Numbered from the stretch's first letter, positions 13,356-25,599 are shown. The stretch: 64,000 nt of DNA from Nymphaea colorata (GCF_008831285.2 NC_045140.1:1095528-1159527), one strand, 5' to 3'. The notes: generated from the sequence alone by a model not told the origin. Program-made: numbers and translations.

Positions 13356-13513
13356 TGCTGCAAGATGGTGCTTGCTCTTTCCAACTGGAGAAAGGAAAAA
13401 AGACGATGGGTTGTAAAAACTATGAAAAAATAAACCAGGAGTCTGTGTTATTGGTGATGAGATATCGACTTGTAAGACCTGTTTCTGATGAGAAGGAAGG
13501 AGAGGAGAAGAGC

Positions 13514-13521
13514 ATTTATAG
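13514..13521 (-). promoter_or_regulatory. TATA box of the small heat-shock gene
   Basis: The minus strand reads CCTATAAATG about 160 bases upstream of the start codon, giving a leader of roughly 125 bases. This spacing is normal for plant small heat-shock genes. Confidence 0.6.
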
Positions 13522-13674
13522 GGAGGGAATGAGAGATAGAAAGATAATTTGAAGAGTCTGGAGAAGAAGAAGAGGAGGAAGACGAAGAAGCGGGAGAGCT
13601 GCAGAACTCTCCAGCAGGTCCAGATGTTTCGAGCGGTGTCTAGACCCTGTGGGCCCCATCTCGTCCGACTACGT

Positions 13675-13682
13675 GAACGTTC
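13675..13682 (-). promoter_or_regulatory. Heat-shock-element-like dyad
   Basis: GAACGTTC is a perfect nGAAnnTTCn dyad, the core unit bound by heat-shock factors. It lies about 155 bases upstream of the TATA box. A weaker imperfect array of GAA/TTC half-sites is visible at about 13603-13636. Function is inferred from the motif and its position beside a heat-shock gene. Confidence 0.5.
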
Positions 13683-13749
13683 CCCTCGTCCTCCGGACGA
13701 GAGATCGTCGGCCATTCGATATCACTCTTGTCCTGTCATATTGGTTTAA

Positions 13750-15590
13750 CATGAAAATTGCACCTTCCCACCCACAACTTAAAACAAAATGATTGTGCAC
13801 CAAACTTGAATTTCGCTTTCCCTTTATATATTTTACAAAGACCACACTTATTTTTTCTTCTCTATTTTATGGAAGAATTTTCACATTCACAACTTAGACT
13901 TTTTTTAATAAATACTTTTTTGTATTTTTTTAGGGCATCCATTTAGTCCTTTTTTTTCTTAAACTTAGGGAAATGGTATGTCTTAAACTGTAAAAAGAAA
14001 TTACCGAAGCATACTTTGTGAAGATTGAAGGTGAAGGGTACATAAAAAGGGCTACCACTTCTCACAATAACCACTCACCTTGGAAAAAAAAAAAGAAAAA
14101 AAAAGAACTTAAGGAAATTGTATTACTTAACTACCTGGCATGCGTTATATATAACTCTCAAAATTTTCCCCTTTCGTCAGTAGGACTGGGCATTGGGGCA
14201 GGCCAGGTCAGTCCGAGCCTGATTTTGATGGCACGAACCCCAGCCTCATGGTTCTGGCCCGGTCTGGTCTTAATTTTAATTAGAAAATAAAAAATATTTA
14301 TGTTTTAAATACAAATATATAAAATATATTAATAATAATAAAATTTATCAGGCCGACTGGGCCACACCCAATGCCTGCCCAGGCTGGGCCGTTCTCATTT
14401 TTGCAAGATTTAAGTCTTAGAATTCCATCTGCCAACGCATCTCAGACCATAAAGAAATTGATTAGTATGCTTACATATCACCAACGTGGTTCATTCTCTC
14501 TATCTTAACAAGATTGTGAAGAGATAATGAAGGTGAAAAAAAACATATGTAAGCTGAGGAAGAGTATATTGAGTAATTAGTGAAACGCATGCCTATTATG
14601 GATTATTATAAGGTAACAACTGGAAATGTTTTGGAATATAAAAATATAATATTAGTTAACAAAAATAGGTTGGGACAGTTTTAAAGAACTAAGCAAATGC
14701 CTCAGTCAAGAAAAGGATTATATTCTGATTAAAAATGGATCAAATGAAAATTTAGATTGATAACTTATTTTGCAATCACAACTCGCAACATGATTAGAGG
14801 ACTTATGTGTCCTGAACTTATATTGAATGCTGTTTATATGAATCTCGTAAAGTTTTCTGATTTATTTGATATTATTTGAATGTTTTCAATCGCTCTTTGT
14901 TATCGTCACAAAATTATGTTTGGAGGGTCATAGAATTAAAATGTAATAATGATAAGACGAGTAAGCCATGAATGACATGCAGCCCAAGATAATTAGCCAT
15001 GCATCAGCGGGAAATCTTACATAATAAAGGTTTAGTTAATTTGTAGCCTAATGCATAGTGATCAAGGCGAGATTAAAGGTTTAGATTAATATTCCCGTCA
15101 GATGTAGGGAATACAAGTTGAAGGAGACTACTAGTTTTATATTTCCTTTCATTTCATTACATTTATTTCATTTCTCTTTTTTGAGAAAAGAAGGCTTACT
15201 GAATGATTTCCTTTTTGCATGGGAGTCGGAAAAATGGCTTTCGCAGAAAATATAAACCATGGATCATCTAGAACTAAAGACCAGAAGAAAGAAGGAACTA
15301 AATTGAAGAACAAAAGATCGAATGAACTCCTGATATTAGTAATTCACAGATATATCAGTCAGCCACTACATTTTATTGCTTTCGGTAGTCCTGCTAATTT
15401 CTTCTTTGTTTCATCAATGGCAGCACCGTCAAAAGAACAAAAAATGGTTGATGAACGAAGTTTATGAAGAATTCACTATGGTAATGAATTAGTAATCATG
15501 CTGCTTCCAAAAATCAAGCCGCCCACTGATGAATCGCATGGAACATGATCATCATTTTCTCCCCGATCACGACCAGCTGCAAGTTCCACC
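13750..15590. other. Intergenic DNA with one GC-rich MITE-like repeat
   Basis: AT-rich sequence without a recognised gene, apart from the MITE-like element at 14181-14390. The TGTAGGGAATACAAGTTGAA segment near 15100 resembles a segment near 11150, suggesting an old repeat. Confidence 0.5.
14181..14390. mobile_element. MITE-like element with GC-rich ends
   Basis: About 210 bp. The left end reads TAGGACTGGGCATTGGGGCA. The right end holds an imperfect inverted version (CCCAATGCCTGCCCAGGCTG). The middle is AT-rich. Related GCCCAGG/GATGCCCA end fragments occur near 20470 and 21500. Confidence 0.45.
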
Positions 15591-15599
15591 CCATCATGG

Positions 15600-16219
15600 T
15601 TACGTTGATCGTGGCAAACGACGGATGATGACAAAGCAAAACCTTCCACTGGTGCACTGCCTGAAGGTGAGGAGCTCCACGGAATTCCATGCTCGAAAAC
15701 CGTTGGAGTCGACAAGCTTGGCCAGTCCTTCTTGAGGACTTAGGTGCGGTTGCTCGACCAATAGGTGAAGACGAGAGCCCACGGCCCACCCTCCTCGTCC
15801 AACGTCAGAACCAGCAGGCCCTTCTCACCTTCATCACACACCATCTGCTTCTCTCCCTCGCTCAACTCCATCAACAAGTCCTTCGCCTTGTCCTTGCGGA
15901 TCAATAGCCGGTTGTGATGACCCTGCACGTCCATCTGCGTTAACAGCTTCACAAAAACAGATTTCACCATGGGCAGCGTGGCGTGACACCTGGCCACTGC
16001 CTCCGGCCACATGAGAGGCTTGCTCCTGCACCTCATGCTCCTGAGGAAGGGGAACGGGGAAGCCTTCTCCATCTCGTCTACCTTCTTCTCCTTTTGCTTC
16101 TGCTCGTTTCCTAAGGTTGTGTTGGCCAGCAGGAAGAAGCTGCCATTTTCTTTTGTCAGCTGCTGCAAACTCGCTTCCCCTTTGCCTTTTGAAAAACCAT
16201 CAACAACAGTCAGCGGCAC
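15600..16219 (-). pseudogene. B3-domain DNA-binding protein, decayed copy 1
   Basis: The translation (minus strand) matches a plant B3 DNA-binding domain in order: FVKLLTQMDVQ, then RLLIRKDKAKDL, then LVLTLDEEGGPWALVFTYWSSNRT, then VLKKDW and KLVDSNGFRAWNSVELLTFR. Two lesions break it. The Tyr codon expected after SSNRT is a TAA stop, and one base is missing just after the KKDW codons, so the last third is in another frame. No in-frame ATG was seen for the N-terminal part before residue-equivalent MEKAS. B3 proteins are plant-specific transcription factors. The subfamily is uncertain; a REM or DUF313-like type is possible. Comparison with copy 2 shows which lesions are private to each. Confidence 0.8.
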
Positions 16220-16559
16220 CCCAAGAAACTCTACGTTCTACTGACGATCTGCTCAGCCAAGAAAACAACGCAGGCGTCAATGTGTTTTTGGTGAAGAAGA
16301 AGATAGATTTTGGAGCATGAGATGACATCTTGAAGGGATTGGGGGACCTTCCATTTTCATCAACAAAGCCTTTCTATTTTCTTTTATCACTGATGCCTGG
16401 ATTTATCAAGATAGAAAGTTAACTATTCACTCCATTTAGTGTGAATCAAGTGTAAGTAAAGTTGGATTCCCAGAAAAACGAAATCTTTTTTATCGAGTCA
16501 ATTGGATTTCCAATGTTGATTGACAGATGGATTTATTCGCATGACCGTTTTTACGTTGA

Positions 16560-17180
16560 TCGTGTTCAGTACGAGCAGCCGGCAGACGACGGATGACGGC
16601 GAAGCAAAGCCTTTCATTGGTCCGCTGCCTAAAGGCGAGGAGCTCCACGAAATTCCATGCTGGAAAACCGTTGAAGTCGGTGAGCTTGGACCAGTCCTTC
16701 TTCAAGATGTAGGCGCGATTGCTCGACCACTAGATGAAGACGAGCCGACCCTCTTGGTCCAGCGTCAGAACCAGCAGGCCCTTCTCACCTTTATCACACA
16801 CCATCCGTTTCTCTCCCTCGTTCAACTCCTTCAAGAAGCCATTTGCCTCGTCCATGCGGATCAACAGCCAGTTGTGATGACCCTGCATGTTTGTCTGCGA
16901 TAACTGAGTCACAAAAGCAGATTTCACCATGGGCAACACGGTGTGGCACCTGGCCACCGCCTCCGGCCACCCGAGAGGCTTGCTCCTGTACCTCATGCTT
17001 CTTGAGGAAAGAGAACATGGAAGCCTTCTCCATCCCATCCACCTCCTTCCCCTTTTGCTTCTGCCCGTTTCCTAAAGCTGTATTGGCCAGCAGGAAGAGG
17101 TGTCATTTTCTTCTGTCATGGTGCTGCAAACTCGCTTCCTCTTTGCCTTTTAAACCATCAACAGCAGTCAGTGGCACCCC
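16560..17180 (-). pseudogene. B3-domain DNA-binding protein, decayed copy 2
   Basis: Tandem copy, about 0.95 kb from copy 1. It shares MVKSAFVTQLSQTNMQGH, RMDEANGF, GLLVLTLDQEG, WSSNRAYILKKDWSKLTDF and WNFVELLAFRQ. Its lesions differ from copy 1: a TAG stop replaces Tyr just before WSSNR, one extra base follows the MEKASMFSFLK codons, and there is a TGA stop in the upstream part. The KKDWSKLTDF frame is intact here, whereas copy 1 is shifted. Both copies therefore decayed independently after a shared ancestor that was probably functional. Confidence 0.8.
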
Positions 17181-17615
17181 AAGAAACTCTACGCTCTACT
17201 GATGAACTGCTCAGCCAAGAAACAATGCAGGCGTCAATGTGATTTTGGAGAGGAAGAAGATAGATTTTGGAGCGTGAGATGACCTCTTGAAGGGATTGGG
17301 GGACTTTCCATTTCGGTAAACAAGGCCTTTCTATTTTTTTTTTTTATCACTGATGCCTAGATTTATCAAGATAGGAAGTTAGATATTCACTACATTTCGT
17401 GTGAATCAAGTGGAAGCGAAGTTGGCTTTCCAAGAAAATGGAAAATGGGAAGCAATCAACAACTATTACATGACTGTGTAAAAAATTTGTTTATCGAGTC
17501 AATTGGATTTCCAATGCTGATTGACATATGGATTTATTGCATGACTGTTTCTCCATTTATGATGACAACGCCTCACTTCCTTTATCGTCTTCATGTTCCT
17601 GATAATTTAAAATTC

Positions 17616-17671
<56 letters not shown>

Positions 17672-17675
<4 letters not shown>

Positions 17676-17749
17676 AACTCTTTGTTGATCAACAGAAGTA
17701 TATACTTAATTTATCATTATCTTTTGTCTTGAGTTCTTAAGGATAATTA

Positions 17750-17797
<48 letters not shown>

Positions 17798-18150
17798 ACA
17801 TAATGTTTAATTACTTTTATTCTTCCCCTTTTTACAAGTACATAATGTTTCACTATGGAGGCACATTTTCTTGGTTCTGCTCTACGCTTCTCCAGGGATT
17901 CTAAATCAAGCTATATCTGAATTTTTGCGGCAGTCAGTTTCGGATCTCCGCAGTAAAGATAGGATATGTAAGCAGTCGGTAAGAGAAACCATACGCATCC
18001 GTTTCCTAACTCGATATATACAAACTTAGATAATTCAACTAACTTTTAGATATGAATCAGTATTGGATTATATTGTAACCATTGATTGTAGATTTCATTG
18101 CGGGCGGATTGAACCATGGATTATCTAACTATATATTACTGGATCTATGC
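17672..18150. repeat. Segmental duplication block B1
   Basis: Diverged copy of 11749-12160 in the same orientation. An (AT)n tract lies inside (17752-17789) where block A1 has an (AC)n tract. Coding content: none. Confidence 0.75.
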
Positions 18151-18700
18151 AAATAAGTGCAGAAGTTATTTGATTCTGTGGTCAAATCAAGAGTGCTGGT
18201 TGTCAGTTTTTAGGATTCTTTTATTGTTCACAATTATTTTTAAAAAACTTATTTTTCTCAAGAAATGAATTTTTATTGTGTTGAATGGTTCCCCCACTGT
18301 TTCGGATGATGATGGATTCTAACAACATTGTAACCCAACAAAGTTGAGTCGTAATTTCTTCATATGAAATAAGACCCTCAGGGTGTGCTTGTTTCACCGT
18401 AGATCTCAGATCTGCAGTGATCTGAGATCCCCGCGATCTCAAATCCATGGATTTAAGATTGAACCCTCCTCCCATCTGACCTTAAATCCATAGTTTTTAA
18501 CGTGTGTGGACATAAGATTCACAATACAGAGATTTTCAATTTGTTTAAACATACTGAGAATCTTTATCAGATGCACATATTTTAATGCAGCCTCTAATCT
18601 AATATCCAAGACTATCAAACGCAACATTGCTGACAAAGCATAAGTCTTAGAAAGCCATTGATGCGTTTTATTGCCTATTACCTTGGAGCTAGTGAAGTCA

Positions 18701-19053
18701 ATAGATCGGAGTTGAATTGTATATACCTTTGATCATGTCCACTTTTTTCAGATATTCAAATATTCATGAATTCAGAGTTGAATACAAACATAGAAAAGTC
18801 GTATCAGAGTTCAACTCTAAAATCTGATTTCACAATCGAATCTGAATTTAGCCCATTTCAAAATGTAGAAGCACTGAATATATGATATATATCCAACTTG
18901 GATCATATATATGCAGATCTGAATTTGATCGAATGTCTTTTCTTAAATCTGAATCCAATCTGATTTATTAATCAGATGGTAATTTTTTTTCTATGTTCGA
19001 TGTTTTGCAACAATTTGATAGGATATCCAATCCAAATCGGATATATTGACATG
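18701..19053. mobile_element. hAT-like MITE, family A copy 3
   Basis: It matches the copies at 4068-4461 and 5222-5609 across their length, including GTCAATAGATC at the left and AATCGGATATATTGACAT at the right. It lies between the two halves of segmental block B. Block A lacks it, so it inserted after the duplication or was lost from A. Confidence 0.5.
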
Positions 19054-19429
19054 GATGGGTGGAAGCGTCCAGTGGTAGAATGAAATACTGTTGCTGCGTA
19101 GAGGAGAGGGAACTAATTGGAGGTTGTTGGCATTGTCAATGCCTTTTTAACATGTTTCTTCTTCTTTTACACGAAAAAGAAAAAAGAAAAAAGATTGCTT
19201 TCCATGTCAATTTGGATCTTAATTTGTAGCCATGGGCTTAGATTAATAATTGCCGTCTTGACCTTGCTTCTGATGAGAATAAGAGGATTCTCACGCTTAT
19301 TGATCCATTGAATAAATTATGCATAAATTGCATTTCTTATTCTCTTGCTAAATTTTAGTTGAATGGAGCTAATTTGCCTAGTTATTCCTTAGCATGTAGT
19401 CGAAGCTGATTGAATGAGGTTTAAATGTA

Positions 19430-19720
19430 CAGATATGGAACAGTAATTGGAAATATGTCTAAATGAAGCCAAATGGGAGCCTTAATCAACAACCACAATT
19501 TACAAAAACATTTTATGAAATAAAGCCTGCTGAAATTAAATCCTCTCTATGAAATAGTGCAGGCTGACAATTAGATCCTCAATCATGCGTTATGATCAAG
19601 AGTAGTATCTCATCTCATGTAATAAATGTAGTTTGGACATCGATCTTGAAAAGGAAGAATTCCTGTGGGCAAATCCCACTATTTCATTGCTTCAAAGCTG
19701 AACACGAACTTACATTTTGG
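19430..19720. repeat. Segmental duplication block B2
   Basis: Diverged copy of 12480-12740. Beyond 19720, where a second small heat-shock gene would be expected, no trace of an alpha-crystallin coding sequence is seen. Confidence 0.7.
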
Positions 19721-22700
19721 ATCTAACCTGATTGAATGTAAATGAAAGGTTTACATTAATATTTTACTTGAAATGAATTTAAGGGCAAAAAGATCGAGTC
19801 GATGAATCAATTAGTTTGAAAATACCATGAACTTGGGTCGTTTTGATTTTATCAGCAAATAAAATTCAATGCAATTAAACAAGACTATGAATTTGACAAC
19901 CACATTCGGATTTGCGCTAAAATATGTGGATCTGCGATCACCTTAGATCTAGATTTCTGGATCCCAATTTGAATAGACAAGGCAGACTTTGCAGACAATG
20001 ATAGATACTCTAGAGTTTTATGATCAAATGGTTACATAGTCAACAGTGTTAGTCTTCGAGTAACGTGTCAAACAAGAGACCACCAACTATGGCTTGAAGA
20101 ATTTTTACCAAACAGATGTCCATGGATGTGCCATGTTGTGACAAGTGTGCCTTTTCTGTGTAAAGACCTAGGCCATGTGAAGTCTCCACCCTGTTATTCC
20201 CATCCAAGTTTTCTTTTGAGATGTTTGACTGGTAGGGAGAACGAATGTCCCTTCGTTTACAGTGGAGAAAAAAAATACATGACATTTTTCATCCCATCAC
20301 GTTATAAAACTGGTTTTATATTGTTACTTTTGAAGTTGTGACGAGAGAAAAAGTCCTTTCAAACACGTCTCAAGTGATCTTTCTCGTAAAGTTTGGTATT
20401 TGTGTCCGGCCCTCATCTTTAAAATTTAAAAAATATATACTATATTTTAAAAATATTTTTTTAATGTAATGGGGCCGAGCTCGAGCTCGGGTTTTTTGAG
20501 TCGGCCTGATGCCCAAGCTTAGTGGGCAGTGGCTCACCCCAACCAACAAGTAGCTCCGCCCCTGACTGTAGCTATTGATCTACCGTTACCCACGATCCAT
20601 ATCATCGGGAAATGATTTCCACTATCCCTACAATAATAGCCATAGTATATTTTCAATTGTTGAAGTTGTTGGGATTTATAAATTTTGCCATCCCAGTTTG
20701 GATGGAGAATCTGTACGGGATCTCAAAGCATACTGATGCAATGCATTAGATAGCCATGCTTCCTCTCTCCCTGTGAGTGGATTTCATGCATACGTTTATC
20801 ACATTTCTTATGATAATGTCTTCAGCAGATGTTTGGTAATAATAACACTTCATTAGTGTTGCATGAATGATCTTCCCGTCCTTACATAGAATATTATAGT
20901 GTTTCATAAATCTACCTCAATCTTTATAACCAAACACTAACATGTTTATGTTATCAAACACCCTCAAAAACGATTTGGTTATTTCAAAACTGAGATCCAT
21001 GTGATCTGAGACCAGTGAGCGTTTGAAGTCGGATCAGATCTTCATCCACCACTTGCAGCACAAAGATTCTTGAATTTGCTCCAGCCAATCAAAACCCAGC
21101 ACACATAACCAAATCTCTTTGATGACATTATTTAAGATTTTGTTTAAATATCCTTGATATAATATATCACGAACTGGGCATTAAAATATGATCTCTCCAC
21201 ATTTTAGGCAGTGTGTTTAGTTTCACGACATTTGCATGTAAAAATTAACCACATCGAAATATCAATATGTTGAGCGATCCTAACCATACGCTTAATTTGG
21301 TGCACTATTGAATGCCATTAGTCTATGAAATGGACGGTGCCATCAAGTTTTGGTAGGATCCCAACAAGATAACGGCTGCTTCTTTGTCACCCTCACAAAA
21401 TGCAGGCCACCAAGGTGCTAAATTAAAGTCATAGGTGAGCCTCTGCACGGGGCCAGCTCGACTCATTATCGGGCCGGGCCAGCTCGACTCGTTATCGGGC
21501 CGGGCCGATGCCCAGGCCTGATCATAGGATGGCAAGAAAATTGAACCGGTCCAAGGAATGTTTATTTGTGCACCCAGCTTGTCCGTTAGGTTCAGAAGGA
21601 CCCAGTGCAAGTCTAAGCTCGGTTTGCAACATATTGGGTTAAGACTAATTTCACGTGACTAATTTTAGTTTGGTTATAACCTATTTCCTGGCGCCCATTG
21701 TGATTATTTAATACTAGCAATAAGTTTATATATATTATATGATCATCACCTTTACAAATAGCAGCAAATGGTATAGCTTGGATTTCTTACTGTTTGTCAA
21801 TAAATTTCACTAAAGCCTCCATATGACTCATAAGACATGAATTGATATCGCTCTTTTTCTATGTAGTAATAAGACCACTTCTTTTGGGAAGAGAAACCTA
21901 ACGATGTGGTCAATGAAGGTTTGAAATTCATATAGGATATCCGACTGAACTGCTTCAAAAAAGTCAGATATAATGAATGCAACATCTTATTAAGAGATTG
22001 GGTTGGATTCAAATTTAAGAAATGACATCTGATGAAGATTTGGTCGAATTTAAATAAATAATAGATCACATTCAAATTTGATTGTGAATTTAAAAGTCAT
22101 GTTCATATTAGATTTAGATGGTGACTTTGAAAGACAAGACTTGAATGTGATGTGAAAATTTCAATTTTGATTTTAATTTGAACCTAAACCCTGAAGACAC
22201 AACAACTGAGTCTTGAAGCCATGACCAGCCAGCCATGTTGACAGGGCCTGTTTGGTTGTGTCAATGACTTTGGTTTCATGGTTCGTCCGATTATTACTAA
22301 AACTTCATTTCACCAAAATCTAAGTTTGACAGGTGACTGAAAGCTCAAGAATATTTGGTACTTGAAAGCAACTCGTTGAATGCTTTTCCGAATCTTGAAC
22401 CACACAGTCGGGTTTTTCACAAAACATGAGCATCTTAATCATTTTTTTCTTTTTCAATGTCATCATGTTGTCACATTACAAACTTTGCCATCTTTCAACC
22501 ATCAATTTTTTTTAGAAGAATATGAAAACTGTCCTATGTGTCAGATTCCACCGATTCAGAAATCAATGTTATTAAATGAACTATATGCACCACTTCTATG
22601 TGGCAAGATCTGGCAGAAGACAATCTTGAACATGGAATCAAACACGGTATTTACATAAACCAAACTTTGCCGACATACAGAGAGCCCCCCCGTCAAATTT

Positions 22701-23957
22701 TGGAATTGATGTAGCGAAGCAGGCACTGGTTCGTCTTCTTCTTCCACCCTCCAAGAACAGTAGCCTCATCAACACCCAGCGTAGGTATGAAACTTCACCC
22801 TCCTCTCTCTCTCTCTCTCTCTCTCTCTCACATAATAATAGTGTTCAGTTTTGGCAAGGTGAGAAGCCAGTCGGCCTTCTTCTTCTTCTTCTTCTTCTTC
22901 TTTTTCTTCTTCTTCCCCCTTGAGCGTCGAAGAGCAATTAATTGAAACGCGGAAGTAAGAAGCGTTTCACTAATCAGCGTCAGAAAAACCATTTTTTCAT
23001 GTTCCTAGGCATCCGAATCCAGACGCCATCTCGGTCTCTCCCTGTTTTCCTTTTATTTCTGAATCGGCGAGCAGGTTTTACTAGAGTTTTAGAAGAGTCT
23101 GACAAGAGACAACACGCAGCACAATGTGCACAATTCTTACCAGCTTCTTTTATATGAAAAGGGAAAAATGATGATAAGGTATCTTTCCTACCCTGCATTT
23201 ATTATGTCTTAAAGACGGTCCTTGTCATATCTGCTTGATTGAAGGTGTCGCTTCTCCATCTTCCAAGTAAACAGATAGACCTTCTTGATCTATTAAAAGG
23301 GAAAGCATATAACAACATCAAGGCCTTCGAATGTGCCAGATTTCCCGAATAGAAGAAGATATACGTTTGCCAATGCCGTTCTTCTCCATTCCAACTCTTG
23401 ATTAACCTTACCTGCCTAATCGGAAAGCTTTCCCATGGCATATGGTCGAAAATCTCTCATATCTGTTAGAAATTGAACGGCAAACAAGACCAGAACAAAA
23501 GAGGTAACGTTGCGCATCTCTGCATTTGATGCTGAAAGCAATTATGGCGGCCACACAAACTACCAAGCATTAAAAGAGACGTTCCCTTTCCCGTTTTCCA
23601 TAGATACTGAGAAAAAGGAACGTCATGTCCACTCTGCTTAAAGAGAAGAGAATTTTTTGCTTGTGATGATAGGCCTACGCAAGCTCCAATACTAAGAATA
23701 GATGAAGTGAAAAGAGGATAAACAGGGATAATTTGTAATTCGCCATTGTCGTGATCAAGAAGCTCTGTGGCAATTCCATGGAGTCACCTTCCTATGCCAA
23801 TTTCCTGGATTGTTGTCTCTTCATTGCAGGAAGTTGTCTATATACACCTTGTATACAGTATACATAATGAAACGAATGCACCAGAACTAAACAATTTAAA
23901 GGAGACGAAGAGAGCAACCCTGTCGAGAAGAACAGTATAAATATGACGCGCAGCAAC
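19720..23957. other. Intergenic DNA with repeat fragments
   Basis: No recognised gene. It contains GC-rich MITE-end fragments (20470-20530, 21452-21515), a reverse-oriented family A MITE fragment (about 21985-22150), a (CT)n tract near 22803-22828 and a (CTT)n tract near 22878-22915. The last few hundred bases are probably the 3' untranslated region of the F-box gene. Confidence 0.5.
21452..21503. repeat. 26-bp GC-rich unit repeated twice
   Basis: Two consecutive 26-bp units differ at one base. Each contains CAGCTCGACTC and ATCGGGCCGG. The array runs straight into a CGATGCCCAGG motif shared with the MITE-like ends at 14181 and 20510. Confidence 0.7.
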
Positions 23958-25319
23958 TTACAGTTGCCCAGGGATCTTGCTCTGCTCCACTAGAATCTGA
24001 ATCAAATTTGGGGCTTCAAGCAGCAATCCAACGCCTTGGCTGGTGATCTTGTGACACTGACGGATATCGATAATCCTCAAAAGAGGGCAATTTTTTATGA
24101 TGGCACTAATGGTCATGTCTGTCAAGCCCCTGCAACCCCTCAAACTAATCTCAACGAGGTTTCTGCTAGAAGCAAGCATGGAAACCATTTCCTTATCAAG
24201 CAAGAGCTCGTTGTATGAAAGATCCAGCCTCTTCAAACTCCTCAAATTCTGGCCCAGCGATGTCAACAAGCCCGGTTCTCTTTCCGCAGCATCACAGTTC
24301 ACCAAAGCCAATTCCTCCAGGCTCGAACATAGGACCCGTCCCAATGACCTCAGGCTCTCCCCGCTGATCATGACGCAGCTTTGGAGACAGAGGCTCTGCA
24401 ATTCCCTGCAGTTCTGGGCTATAGCCATTAGGCCGTCGTCGTCGAGGTCGAGGGGAAGCCTCAAATCGATTTTTCTCAACGATCCACAATTCCTAATGAC
24501 CTCAATCAGGGCGTCCCTATTGCCCCCATCATACACAACCAGAGAAACCAAAGACCTGCAGTGCTCGGCGACCCGGAGGAGAAGGCTGGCGGTGATGCTC
24601 CGACAGGTAACCAGTTCAATTTCCCGAATTCCAGACAGCAGGTTGAGGAAGAAAGGATCGGAAATGGAGTTTCCGATCCCTTCGCAGCTAGAAAGCCGCA
24701 ATTTGCTGATGCTTCTGCAATTCCTCCACAGCCAATCGATGCCCACGTCCCCATTACCGATACCGGTGAAGCAGAGGGTCTCCAATTGAAGCTCGAGACC
24801 GCCGGGGAGATTGATCATCGAACTCGGGGGCGGCCCATCTTCCAGACAGTCAAGGAAGGTCACAGAAAGGTTCCTTAGAGACCGGAATCCAGCTAACCAG
24901 TCGAACCCGAGGGAGCGGGAAGCGATGATCTTGAGGGAGGAGAGAGCCTTGCAAGAGGAGGAAAGGTGCTGGAGCGAGGAGGACGTGACAGGGCCGACGA
25001 GGAATCGCAGTTGGGTGAGGTTCCTGCAGGCGGAGGAGAGAGAGAGAAGGGCGAGGTCGGAGAGACAGGGGTCGGCGTTGGGGGAGTCGGAGACAAGGGT
25101 GAGGGCGGAGAGGTTGGGGTAGTGAGACAGGAAAGAGGAAAGGCAGAGACGGCTGCCGCCGCTGCAGCCTGTGGGAAGGCGGAGGGAGAGGGCAGTTCTG
25201 GAGGACCGGAGGAGGGAGAGCCACCGCTTGGAGACGAGCGAGGCGGAATTCGCGTCGGAGGCAGAGTGCAGCCGCTGCAGAATTTCCTCAAGCAGCTCAT
25301 CGCACAGAAGGCTGTCCAT
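23958..25319 (-). CDS. F-box/LRR protein
   Basis: Intronless, 453 residues. F-box/LRR proteins are substrate receptors of SCF ubiquitin ligases: the F-box binds SKP1 and the leucine-rich repeats bind the target. The F-box is at the very N-terminus (about residues 4-45: LLCDELLEEILQRL through SLVSKRWLSLLRS). From about residue 60 to the end there are cysteine-containing LRRs of the type LTQLRFLVG, LRKIDLRLPLDLDDDGLMAIAQNC, LQSLCLQSCVMI, LKRLDLSYNEL, LVEISLRGCRGLTDMTISAIIKNCPLLRIIDIRQCHKIT. The frame is open upstream, but the first ATG is at 25319 and begins directly with the F-box, so I use it. The target is unknown. No close named relative is asserted. Confidence 0.92.
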   Translation of the reverse strand: MDSLLCDELLEEILQRLHSASDANSASLVSKRWLSLLRSSRTALSLRLPTGCSGGSRLCLSSFLSHYPNLSALTLVSDSPNADPCLSDLALLSLSSACRNLTQLRFLVGPVTSSSLQHLSSSCKALSSLKIIASRSLGFDWLAGFRSLRNLSVTFLDCLEDGPPPSSMINLPGGLELQLETLCFTGIGNGDVGIDWLWRNCRSISKLRLSSCEGIGNSISDPFFLNLLSGIREIELVTCRSITASLLLRVAEHCRSLVSLVVYDGGNRDALIEVIRNCGSLRKIDLRLPLDLDDDGLMAIAQNCRELQSLCLQSCVMISGESLRSLGRVLCSSLEELALVNCDAAEREPGLLTSLGQNLRSLKRLDLSYNELLLDKEMVSMLASSRNLVEISLRGCRGLTDMTISAIIKNCPLLRIIDIRQCHKITSQGVGLLLEAPNLIQILVEQSKIPGQL

Positions 25320-25599
25320 CCCTCTCCTTCTCTCTCTGTCTAGATTGATGGCGGTGGTGGAAGGAGGCGGCGGCAACACTGGTGGCGGTGCAGCCAAGAG
25401 AGGCTGTCAGCCTCTGTGTCTTATCTGCCTACACCTTTCACACTTTAGCACTCCAACAATGGGGGATTCCCTTCTCTCTTAAAGAGAAAAACATAGAGGT
25501 TCCTTCTTTATTGGCTTTCTCCATCTCTGGCTTCCTCTGGTCCTCTCATTCTCTCTCTACCTTTCCCGTGTTCTGAACAGGTTCGTTTCGTTAAAGTTT

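Larger units (their letters stand above)
15600..17570. repeat. Tandem duplication of the B3 unit (about 0.95-1.0 kb)
   Basis: Beyond the coding remnants, the flanks also repeat: 16320-16560 matches 17285-17570. Landmarks are TTGAAGGGATTGGGGGAC, TATCACTGATGCCT and TCGAGTCAATTGGATTTCCA. The duplication therefore copied a genomic unit and not a transcript. Confidence 0.8.

Noticed and set aside
13356-13715. Extended N-terminus of the small heat-shock protein (276 codons open)
   Set aside because: The extension lies upstream of a good TATA box and before the MALI start typical of class I proteins. It contains no family sequence.
25320-25397. N-terminal extension of the F-box protein
   Set aside because: It would need a TTG start. 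The first ATG at 25319 leads directly into the F-box.
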